A stretch of DNA of 64,000 nucleotides, taken from the NCBI GenBank assembly GCA_020912385.1, contig CP087218.1, positions 1,736,001 to 1,800,000 on the forward strand, given 5' to 3'. This DNA is from Neofusicoccum parvum. Lineage: Eukaryota; Ascomycota; Dothideomycetes; Botryosphaeriales; Botryosphaeriaceae. This document shows positions 55,135 through 64,000 of the stretch, piece by piece. The position numbers and the translations under genes were made by a program. Under the pieces are notes generated by a model. That model saw only the letters and a program-made list of their open reading frames with translations, had not been told where the DNA came from and did no database searches. The stretch's first letter is position 1; each line of letters opens with the position of its first letter.

Positions 55135-56645
55135 AAGAGCTAAGCCCTTCCTGTCGCCGACGTGGGTTTAATACTGTCCTTTGCGCACCTCTTCCCTCTT
55201 TTTTTCTTTCGTACTACTTCCGCGGCTGCGGGTTGCATGACTTCATGATGACATGAAATGAGGTTACGAGATATGACGTTTCTCTTTTTGGTTTCTTGCC
55301 GCTTGGGTTTTTCTTCACTGCACAGCGAGCGGGCGGTCAGCTAGGCATCAGCAAACACGGAGATTGGATACAAGAGAGGAGGAAAAGGTAATGGTACGGA
55401 CGGAGATGACATCGGGGAGGGTGATCAAACAAGAGCAAGGAATCATCATGAATCAAGGTAACAAGAAAATCGATGGGATTGGGATGGGCACGAAATATCA
55501 AGCAACAACACATTTTTGCATCGGAAAGCTTTGGGTGGTTGTCTCAACACGCAAACGCACACTACACCTCTCTTCTCCAAAACCTGAACCTCCTTGTAAT
55601 GAAACTCCTGTTTGTTCTTCCTTTCTCCCTTGTCCTTAAGAATCTCTCGGTTTTTGGCCTTTGGTCTCTTTCCTCCTCTTTTGTCTCTTTTCCAGGGCGG
55701 TTCGTTGCCTGTTCGTTCTGCATAGCTTGCCGGCACTGGTTCTGCATTGCTTCTTCCTTCTAAACTGCAAAGCATAGCAAACAAACCCACCCGCCTCGAT
55801 TCAGCACCGATCGGCTGGGGCGGAAGCATTTGGGAGCATTCAGCACGCGGGTGGTCTGTCTGGGCCGGGCAACGAGCTACACAGCATCAGCGGATAATCA
55901 TTTTTGTTGGCTTTTTACTGTCGCAACAGCAACGCATTAAGCACAGCTCGGGAGCGGGGATTTTTTTCTCGACTAGAAATTCTTTTCTTGGGGCCAAACG
56001 GCATCATCATCATCATCATCATCATCATCGTCACATTATCATCTGGAAAGCATAGAAAGGTGGGATGGCCTGCTCAGTCGGGAGTTTTCTTCTATTTCTT
56101 CTTCTTTTCTGGGAGTTGGTTGGACATAACCTTTGCACGCACATACACACATGCAAATACTTACCGTAGGTTAGTCTTAGCTTCAAGTTGTTAGACGATC
56201 CTCTTCCACTTTACCTAGAACAGGAATGCCATGCACATCACTGTGGCCAGCACACTCCGCACTTTCCATGTTCATTCATTCCTTTCCCCATCTGTATAAG
56301 CTGGTGGGTAGGTGACAACACTCCTACTAAAACAAGTAGTCATGTCCTTGACACAGCAAGAGCCGTTCGCTTCCCAAAACCATGAAAAAAACGGACAGGA
56401 GAAACCACCACGACAGCCGTTCTCTGCTCCCAATCAAAAATAATTCTGACCCACCCACCGCATCAAATCCCAACAGAGAGCGTCGCCCCCTCCCAAAAGA
56501 CACACCCCTCAACCCCAAAACTCCAATCATGCTCAATTCCCAAAAACCCCACTGATTCGGCCCTTCATTCAGAAAGGAATCCCATCAACACCAAGCGGAA
56601 GAAAGACAACAAAACCTTCAATTAAGCCCAAAAGGATGCTCCCAA
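55135..56645. other. Convergent intergenic region of the Myb and CENP-C genes
   Basis: T-rich 3' flanks of both genes and a CAT microsatellite. Nothing else is recognised. Confidence 0.55.
56002..56029 (+). repeat. (CAT)9 microsatellite
   Basis: About nine uninterrupted CAT units, non-coding by context. Confidence 0.85.
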
Positions 56646-59600
56646 TCATTGCGCCTGCTCTTCGAGCTGCGTCGTCCCAGCCTCGACCTCGCAGCCCTGG
56701 GCGAAGAAGGCGCGAGCCGGGACGTCGGTGTTGTTCATGATGCTGTAGAAGTTGCCTGTCGATCGAACGGACGTACGTTAGCCCTGTGCATCCGCTTTGG
56801 AACGCGAAAAAAAAAAGAAAAAGCAAAAACAAAAAAAACATGAACGTGTTTGTGCAAGGTCTCGCAAAAAGACGGTAACAGAAAAAACACGGCAGAAGAC
56901 GTGTCAAAGCGCGTCGCAAGGCTAGCAAAGAAGGTCGAGGCGATCTGGCCGGTGAACCAGATCGACGGGCCTCCGTCCAGTAGATGAAGCGGTCAGGGAT
57001 GAAGTGACAGCGAGCGGGTGCAGGTCATCAACGGTCGTGTATCCAGGCGTCCGGCATCCTGCAGATGACCGGATATAGAAAGAGACACGGCTGCGGTAGC
57101 ATGCTGACACCGATGACGGATGTGGGCTGTTGCTGGCAGGCAGGGGTAACAGGGGGGAGCCGGTGCGACGAACAGGTGGTCGGCTACAGTGCGTCCTGTG
57201 TGGGCTGCTTGACGCGCCTGCAGACGCCAGGCGCCGCTTCGATGATGTGTCCAGGGGTGGAGGTGGACAGCAGCAACGACGCCTGTCAGCCCGGCCTCCC
57301 CCCAGCCACTAACCCCAAACCAGTCTCACGAATGACAGATTCGCTGCATTGCAGCGGTCCGTTCGGCTCTCTGCCGATAGGGGGATCGTGCAGTTTGCAT
57401 GCGCTGTGGTAACACGGAAAGGTGATGGGAAGGCAGGCCGGGGTCCAGCGCCGCGCCGGGCGAAAAGCCGCAGTCGAGAAGAGACAGCGCAATGGGCGAT
57501 GCGCAGACGCTGTGTGTGACCGGGAGTTGAAATAAGGAACAGCAGCGCTCCCCGGCTGCGGAAACCAGGGTCTTGCCTGGCCGGGCTGGGCTGGGGCGGG
57601 AGAGCGGGCTGCTGTGCCTCCTCGCTGCTGCGGAGCGAAGCGAAGATCCGGACGTGGTACAAGCGCAAATGCCTGCCTGGGGTCGGCGCCACAATAACCA
57701 GCATCATGCCGCGCTGGGTGCTGGGCCCACCATCCGCTGACGCTGCTGTGCAACCAAGCCAAGACCAGATGGGTCGGCAGTTGCAGCGACGCGTTGCGAC
57801 TCTGGCATCTGCACCCACTGTCGTGGAACGAAACACGCCCTCGGATGCAACAGCGCGCCTATCCGGCGCCAGGCCCGCCGACCAGGTATGAGCATAAAGT
57901 GACCGCCGGTCACACATACGTGGTCTTGCACACCGACTCAAGATTTGCATTCGCCGCCAGCCTGCCCGGTCCCGCGACGCAGAGCGGAGCAAAGGAGCGA
58001 GAAAAGAGGAACCCGTGGGGCCGCAGGAAAAAGACGAAAGAAACAATGTGACCACGCGGAACGAAAGAATTACTCACCTCTCGGAACCATCCACACCCCA
58101 CCCTTGCTGATGCTGAACTCGGAGTCGCCCACTGTGACGGCGACTTTGCCGAACATCAGACAAAATGCCATGAACATCCTGCGCGAGTTCTTCAACCGCT
58201 TGCATCCATTTGGCGGGATATCAACCATGCCGGCGCCAAAGTACGGAAGTCCGACAATCTTCGCGTAGCGGAATGTCGCGCCTGCCACTTCCTTGGTCTG
58301 GAGTCTGGCCGCAGAATAGGCGAGCTCTGCATGCTGTGTTAGGAACGATATTGCAAATAGATGCGGCTGACAGCCGTTGAGACGCCCTGCTCTGTGACCT
58401 CAGGAATCCCTGGAACGTACCTTCTGGCCTCGCGCCCTCGTCGATGATGGCGTGATTCTTCTCGTCCCAGCCGTTGACAAAACCATGGAGAACACCTTCA
58501 TTGACCTCCCAGTCCTCTGGTTCCAGCTCTTCTTCTTCTTCTTCCTCGATCACACTCACAGACTTCTTATTAGTACGCTTTCGTGATGTGGTATGACGGC
58601 CCGGACGCTTCGGCTTGTCGACGTCTTCCGCGCGGACGATTTCTTTCTTTGTTCCGTCGTGGGCATACTCGATCCTCTCATTGCGCCAGAACTCGACTGG
58701 CTTGGCCGAGATTCTGCCTGACCGGGTTGTTCTCGCCCCGGCATCCTCAAAGGGCGTGCCTTGGCGAAGGACCTGGAGGCTTCTCGGCTGACTTGCTGCA
58801 CGAGATTGTGACTGACTTTCCGAGGTGATGAAGGAGTCTCTCTTCGGAGGAGGAGGCATGTCTTCTTTTTGCTTGGCCTTCTCCTTGCCCTTGGGGTTGG
58901 CATTCTTCGATGTGATTCTGGCATTTGGATCACGTTGCGAGGGCGGAGGCTTCTTCGGCGCTGGCGCTTTTTTGGCTTTCTTTGCGGGGCGTTCTGGAAG
59001 TTCCACCGGTTCCTGCGGCTCGTCCTTATGCACTTCGAGCTTGCCTGCTTTGGGACGCCCTCGCTTTTTCGTTGCGGGCTTAGGTTTGGGCTCGGGTTCT
59101 GGTTCGGGTTCTGGTTCGGGCTCCAGCGTCTCTTCAGGTTCCTCCTCAAGCTCTTCCTCAATGACCTCTTCGACTGAAGGCTCTTCTTCAATTGATACCT
59201 CAATCGACTGATCGACGTCCATCTCATCCTCGTCCGTGAGGTGTCCATTTGTTTTCGGTAATGCCTTTGCGCTTACCCGTGATCTCGCTGGCACCGCCGC
59301 GTTGGATGACTTTGCGGAAATCAATCCCTTCCCAGCCTTCGGTCTACCCTGAGCTCTCCCTGGAGCGGGCACAGGCGCAGTCGTTTCGGGGCGTCCCGAA
59401 CTCCGTCTTGCCTTGCCGCGAGCCTTGGGAGGCGACGGCGGCGGCGGCGGCGGTGTCGGCTCTTGCTCCGATTCTGGCTCCGGCTCCGCAATCTCTGTTG
59501 AATACTGCACCTCCTCCTCCTCCTCCTCCTCATCCGCCACCGTTGCGTCGTCGTCTTCCTCGAGCATCTGCAAGGATTCATCGCCACCCGCGGGCAGAGG

Positions 59601-60398
59601 ACTGTCGGCTCCAACCCCATTGACCTGGAGCTCACTTTCTTCCAGCATTGTCTCCTCGTCCACGACGCTCTCGTGGATGCGCTTCTTGCCGCGCGCCGGC
59701 GAAACTGGCAGCGCAAAGACGTCCGGCCGTGGCTTCCCCCGATTCCTACTCCCGCTCCCGTTCACCTTCACATTGTCCTCATCTATCGCATTAAAGTCTA
59801 GGCGCCGCGCAACTGCGGGCTGGGTCATGGCTCGGTCGGGGGTTCTCGAGGATCTCCGCATGGCCGAAGGCGGGCCCATGGAAGATTGGCGGCGCGGGGA
59901 GGAGCCAAGCGCGGTCTTGATGGGAGAGCGGCCCATAGGAGGAGGAAATATGGACGACCGGTTGGGACGAATGGATCTGCGAGCGCTTAGGGCGTCGGCG
60001 GGGTCGGGCATGGAACCTGTGTTTGGTGGTGCTGTCTTAGTATCTTCATCGCTGGCGAGGAGCTCGTCGACGAGGCTGTCGCGGAGCTGCTGGGCGCGCC
60101 TGATTGTCTGCTGGCACATACTCTGCTGGACGTCCATGTCGGAGGAGGTAAGGGTCTTGTCCTGCTGGCGGGCATTGGCGCGCTTCGGCGGCGACTTCTC
60201 TGGCGACGAGAAGATGCCGTCGATGGGCTCCATGCCGTACTCATCGCGGACCCCGGTGTCCTTGAGCGTAATGCCCGTTTTCCTGGGGGGCGTCAGCGTG
60301 GGCGGTCATGGGGGCTCGCGGGGTCGGGACGCGCACCTTCCTTGAACTCCAACATTGAAGAACTGGTTGTCGCGCGTCTTCGAAGCGGCGGGCGCCAT
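56646..60398 (-). CDS. MIF2: CENP-C/Mif2-type inner kinetochore protein
   Basis: CENP-C binds CENP-A nucleosomes and links centromeric chromatin to the outer kinetochore. Exons 60398-60337, 60282-58421, 58326-58078 and 56755-56646 give 760 aa. The N-terminal Mif2 block is intact (DNQFFNVGVQGRKTGITLKD, YGMEPIDGIFSSPEKSPPKR). A long Glu/Pro/Lys-rich disordered middle contains an (EP)n run and KKRGRPKAG AT-hook-like motifs. The CENP-C motif lies at about 536-560 (TRSGRISAKPVEFWRNERIE). The C-terminal cupin dimerisation domain fills residues 642-760 (YFGAGMVDIPPNGCKRLKNS, FMAFCLMFGKVAVTVGD, GNFYSIMNNTDVPARAFFAQ). The last intron, 1,322 nt, cuts the cupin domain after VWMVPRG; consensus ends and conserved continuity support it. 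Confidence 0.94.
56756..58077 (-). other. Long third intron of the CENP-C gene (1,322 nt)
   Basis: The donor is GAGAG followed by GTGAGT. Near the 3' end it has GGCTAACG and the acceptor CGACAG. The inside is mostly GC-rich (57.0-58.0 kb), unlike the AT-rich ends. No conserved ORF or transposon feature is visible. Confidence 0.75.
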
Positions 60399-61599
60399 GG
60401 TGGCGCGGGGCGAGCAGGCGGAGCGGTGCGCGCGAGAGAGGCTGCGGCGGTGGTGCTCGGGGGGTGGGTGGGAGTTGGCACGTTCCGGGTCGCGGCGACG
60501 CGTGGGGTGGCTTGTTCGCGCGTCGACGTGATGGTCGCCGAGGAGTGAATGTTTGTTGGCGCCGAATGCGGAATGGTCGTCGTCCAGCTGCCCGCGGCTT
60601 GGCGCCCGGCCCGACGCCGCCCCGACCAACGTGGCCCATGCCCCAAGCCCCAGGCCTCAACCCTCTCACTCTCGCCTTCGCTCCTCGCACTTCACTGTGA
60701 CCTCGCTCGCTTTGCTTCCTGCGCGCGATTGTGAGGCAGCTAGTCTAGAGTGTTGGCTCCAAGCATACCTCCACCCGCGCAATTGGATCAGTCCACCATT
60801 TCCCTCCACCAGTCTCTCCCAAGAGCTCTGCTACATTCATTTCTGTGAAGGTCTACTCACTTGACATGTTTCAATCGACTTCCTCTATGGCCTGACCTTC
60901 CTGACACTCCTTCCGTTCTTTTGTTTTTTTAATCGGCCCAATACTGTCAAGTCTTCGCCGTGGCGAGCCATCTTGAATGTCAAGTGAAAGGTCTGGAAGC
61001 TCGGGCTTCATAGTCGTCAATGACGATCAATTTGTGTCTTTCACACGCGCCTTGCCACAAGGAGGGTGAATTTGTTGATATCCAATTGTTCCTCTTGCCA
61101 ATATACGCTTTCACCGCCAGAGTAAACCACAAATATCCAACACGCTCAACTGCGCTCTACCACCATCAACTTTCCACCGCTCGCGACTGCACAAAACAAG
61201 TCACTGGTAAAAGCAATTGATCTCACAAGAACATCCGGGAGCAGACCTTCCTGGACGATACGAAGACGCTGAAGCATTCGAATCTGGATTCAGGCGTCCT
61301 TGCCCAACCTGGGTCCCAATGGAGTATCCGAGAGCCGCTGAAAGGACCGTAAGTTGAAGTATTAATAAGGAGGAGGACGTAAAATGCATTATCCGCTGTG
61401 ATGAAGCAGATGGGGTATCGTTCCCAAGACTAAACTACCAGCCAGAGCGCCAGCCGAACCGCACAACGAGAGACGAAGCAGAAAAACAAAACACCACCGC
61501 ACCGGAGAGAAGAACCCGCCTCGGCTGCCGCCGCAAAACGCAAGACCCAAAACCCACCACCAGAAAAGACCGACGAAGTCAATAGAAAAACCCAAACGC
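60399..61599. other. Upstream region of CENP-C and 3' flank of the forkhead-like gene
   Basis: GC-rich next to CENP-C, AT-richer from 60.7 kb. No further gene is recognised. Confidence 0.55.
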
Positions 61600-62727
61600 T
61601 CAACCAGCCGGACCACGAGCCGACGCCGCCGAAGCACGAGCCGGCAAGCCAGAGAACCCACCGCCGGACGACGACCCAGCAAACCTCGAAACCCCACGAG
61701 CAATCAACTCCCTAGTGGTCCCCGTCATCACCCGGAATCCCGTCAGCAAAGCTGTAGCCATAAAAGGCCGTCATAGCGATGCGTCCTCCTCCTCAACCAG
61801 CCACGAGTCCTCCGAGCAACCAAACCAGCGAAGACCGAACCGGACGCCGCTCACCTGGCACCGTCGCCCACCGCCCTCCACATCTCCTCCTCGTGCATCA
61901 CGTTCTCCGGGTCGAGCTCGTACCACACCCCGCCGGCGGGCGCCCTGCCGGCCGGCACGCGGCGGAAGTGCTTGCCGACGGCGTGCCTGACGCCGGACTT
62001 CCACGCGCCGGACGGGCGCGCCGCGCCGAAGAAGTCGGGCCACGCCGCCGCCATGTGCGCGTACACGTCGCCCAGCTGCACGATGCCGGCCCGCAGCGCC
62101 ACCTGCTGCGCCACCCACCGGTAGCCCGGGAAGCCGGGCGGCGTCTTGCGGCGAGGGTGGCCGGTGGCGTTGGCGCTGGCGGCGCGAGGGCGAGGGCGGG
62201 GGCGAGGGCGGGGAGCAGGAGGCGAGACTGGACCGAGGGGCTGGATGGCGGCCGGGTTGGGAGCGCCGGGGAAGTCGAACTGGTTGTAGTTGGGGAGGTC
62301 GAACTGGCCAGGAACGGGGAGGTCGAACTGGCTAGGAACGGAGAGGTCGAACTGGCCAGGAGTGGAGAGGTCAAACTGACCAGGGACGGAAAGGTCAAAC
62401 TGACCAGGAACGGGGACGGGCGACGGAGCGAAGGCTGACGGGTCCGGGAGAGGAGAGGAATTGAAGTCGGCCCACTGCTGGGGGTCGACCTCCGGGAGGC
62501 TGGCGGCGACATGCGACGACGTGGCATCGGCAGGGAGAAGGGCGTCATTCCAGACGGTCTGGGCGAGGTCCGACGGCGCAGAGAAAGACCAGGGCGACGG
62601 CGGCGGGTAGGCGGTGGTGAGCTGCTGGACCACCGCCATCGGTCCCTGCTGGGTCAGGGTGCTGGCGGGGACGCGGAGGACGACATCACCATCCAGGTTG
62701 ACTTCGATGAACGCTTCGCTGTTGTTG

Positions 62728-62758
<31 letters not shown>

Positions 62759-63011
62759 CACTGCTGCTGGGAGTGTTTTCCACGGATCTGCTACTGCTGC
62801 TGGGAGTGTCCTCTACGGATCTGCTACTGCTGCTGGGCGTGTCATCATCCATGGAGGACGACATGGGGGAGATGGTGTCGGTGTTCTCGGTGCCGACGTC
62901 ACCGCAGATGGAGGAGAGGAAGGCTTTGAGCTCGGCGGGCTCAAACCCCAAGTCGGCAGGGCTGCTGGCATAGTTGCCGATGTTGTAGTCGGAGAAGTCG
63001 GAGAACGACAT
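61600..63011 (-). CDS. Protein with divergent forkhead-like winged-helix domain and repeat tract
   Basis: Exons 63011-61855 and 61711-61600 give 422 aa; reading through the 143-nt intron stops at 61851, giving 386 aa. The N-terminal half is acidic and Ser/Asn-rich with two 11-residue repeats of the DTPSSSSRSVE type. Six 8-residue repeats of type VPGQFDLS lie at about 198-246, followed by an RPRPRPRPR run. Residues about 294-366 follow the forkhead pattern: GYRWVAQQVAL (helix 1), LGDVYAHMAAAWPDFF (helix 2), GAWKSGVRHAVGKHFRRVP (recognition helix; compare W-K-N-S-I-R-H-N-L) and GGVWYELDPE (wing strand). This suggests a fast-evolving DNA-binding regulator, but the usual HNLS residues are changed. 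The second exon (ELIARGVSRFAG) is inferred from a CCAG/GTGAGC donor. Confidence 0.6.
62274..62417 (-). repeat. 24-bp tandem repeat, six copies, coding
   Basis: Six consecutive 24-bp units encode VPGQFDLS-type octapeptides in the forkhead-like gene. The unit nearest 62274 is the most diverged. Confidence 0.9.
62720..62842 (-). repeat. Trinucleotide runs and 33-bp duplication, coding
   Basis: (GTT)n and (GCT)n runs near 62720-62767 encode poly-Asn and poly-Ser. ACGGATCTGCTACTGCTGC recurs with a 33-bp period at 62782 and 62815. Confidence 0.8.
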
Positions 63012-63854
63012 GGTGAAGAGTACGGTTTGGAAGAAAGAAAATTGTCCAATTGGATGCGAGCGGACGAAGCAATTTGAAAAGATGTCGGAAGGCCGAAGAG
63101 GAAAAGAAGAGGAGCTGGAGCCTCAACACCACGGAAGATATGTGAACAGTGAAGAGCTAAGCGAATCCAGCCTCCCATTTAAAATCCCAAGGTGAAGCTC
63201 GAAGTTGTTCTCCAAGCAGTGGCACGCTGGTCGAACACCGCTGAAGGCATCGCGAAGCAGATTTGCGGCCAGCAATGGCCGACGCTGGACGTCGCATGGG
63301 GCGCCCCTCTATAAACAGACCACGGCGAATCGATCCATATGCGGGTCAGACGCGCGCCGACCCGCTCCCCCCCGCTATACAGGGGGCATCGACCCACACT
63401 GGTTGCTAGCAAGATGTTCAACACCACGGAGAACATCGTCGCTGGATCTGCCGCACGGACGCCCACCCCAACCCCCCATTTCTTTTCGCACGGACACAGC
63501 CTCGTTCACCCAGGCTTGAACGGAGAGCACGGGCCTGATTTGAGGGTGGAGAGCTGCCCTTGGGCAATTCTACTCAGTTTAGTCTCTGGCGGCCTTCGCA
63601 ATCAGCCTGGAGGACCGTCGCGGGCATGGCGTCACGATAGCCGGTCCGCTAGTCCGCGCCGTGCTCTGACATGGGAAACTGTAGAATTCGTTCGGATGCA
63701 AGTGGCATGCTCTGCAGCGCAATTGCTCGTCGGCGCAGCTGCTCATGGCGGCCGCTGCGCTGGGGGGTCTCCCGGCGGCCATATCATGTAATCACTTCAC
63801 TTCACCACTTTCTGTTCGCGACCGCTCCAGCTAGCGATCCCACAGCTTCCTCCC
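63012..63854. other. Divergent promoter region at the right end
   Basis: Between the forkhead-like gene (minus) and the partial gene (plus). It contains a TATA-like ATTTAAAAT (63177-63185), 166 bp from the minus-strand start, and CTATAAA at 63309-63315. Confidence 0.5.
63177..63185 (-). promoter_or_regulatory. TATA-like element of the forkhead-like gene
   Basis: ATTTTAAAT on the minus strand, 166 bp upstream of the start codon at 63011. Confidence 0.4.
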
Positions 63855-64000
63855 ATGCCAACGTAAGTATTCATTGGCAAGCTCTGTATCCTTCGGATTC
63901 AACCAGCGCCATGTTCAACTCGCCAATGCGACCTCCCCTGCCAAGACGCGTCCATCCGCTCGAGAATCCGCGACCAGCGGCGCGTTTCCCCCCTAGTTGG
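63855..64000 (+). CDS. Start of an unidentified gene, 3' partial
   Basis: An ATG at 63855 is followed after eight nucleotides by GTAAGTATT, and an AACCAG acceptor ends at 63906. The exons 63855-63862 and 63907-64000 join in frame. The product starts MPTAMFNSPMRPPLPRRV and stays open to the edge. If the first ATG is not used, the ATG at 63911 starts the same frame and the intron is in the 5' UTR. The peptide is Pro/Arg-rich and too short to identify. It is divergent from the forkhead-like gene, about 840 bp apart. Confidence 0.4.

Overview
The window reads as nuclear DNA of a filamentous ascomycete (Pezizomycotina, plausibly Dothideomycetes; the class is a guess). Coding genes are broken by short introns, mostly 50-100 nt, with GT..AG ends and CTAAC/CTGAC branch sites. 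Proteins are typically fungal: the last part of a fused urea amidolyase, a class II histone deacetylase with an Arb2 tail, a Mif2-type CENP-C with a C-terminal cupin, and several Ser/Pro/Gln-rich Pezizomycotina proteins of unknown role. Base composition is GC-rich, with lower-GC gene-free islands near 15.5-16.5, 23-25 and 46.7-47.6 kb. I found no tRNA, rRNA, CRISPR array or intact transposon.

Layout, left to right. 0-0.8 kb: 3' end of DUR1,2 (+). 4.6-6.0 kb: conserved fungal protein of unknown function (+). 7.9-10.0 kb: FCP1/NIF-like HAD protein with a DLNGT motif (+). 11.5-14.6 kb: HDA1/Clr3-type histone deacetylase (-, 8 exons). 15.9-16.5 kb: a candidate unknown two-exon gene (+) whose end overlaps the 3' end of GAPDH. 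16.5-17.8 kb: GAPDH (-, 6 coding exons). 20.2-20.9 kb: cytochrome c oxidase subunit V (+). 21.9-22.9 kb: conserved unknown protein (+). 22.9-28.7 kb: the largest gene-free stretch. 28.7-30.1 kb: RAD23 (-, 6 exons). 32.6-34.1 kb: four-helix membrane protein (+). 37.1-40.8 kb: large RG-rich, proline-rich nuclear-type protein (+). 41.7-43.1 kb: eIF6/TIF6 (+). 43.8-44.3 kb: RNase P/MRP subunit Pop8 (-), head to head with 44.8-46.3 kb ES2/Bis1 splicing factor (+). 48.6-50.7 kb: tubulin-folding cofactor B (-). 53.0-55.1 kb: Myb/SANT protein with no in-frame ATG at its apparent start (+). 56.6-60.4 kb: CENP-C/Mif2 (-). 61.6-63.0 kb: protein with a divergent forkhead-like domain (-). 63.9 kb to the edge: start of a further gene (+).

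The genes are mainly housekeeping (glycolysis, respiration, ribosome and RNA maturation, tubulin folding, proteasome shuttling, kinetochore, chromatin) and do not form a pathway cluster. The points most worth a second look are the divergent forkhead-like protein with a repeat tract and alternative 3' end, the apparent CUG start of the Myb gene, the spliced unknown ORF opposite the GAPDH terminator, and unusually long introns (1,322 and 1,016 nt) in CENP-C and cofactor B, in a window where most introns are about 55 nt.
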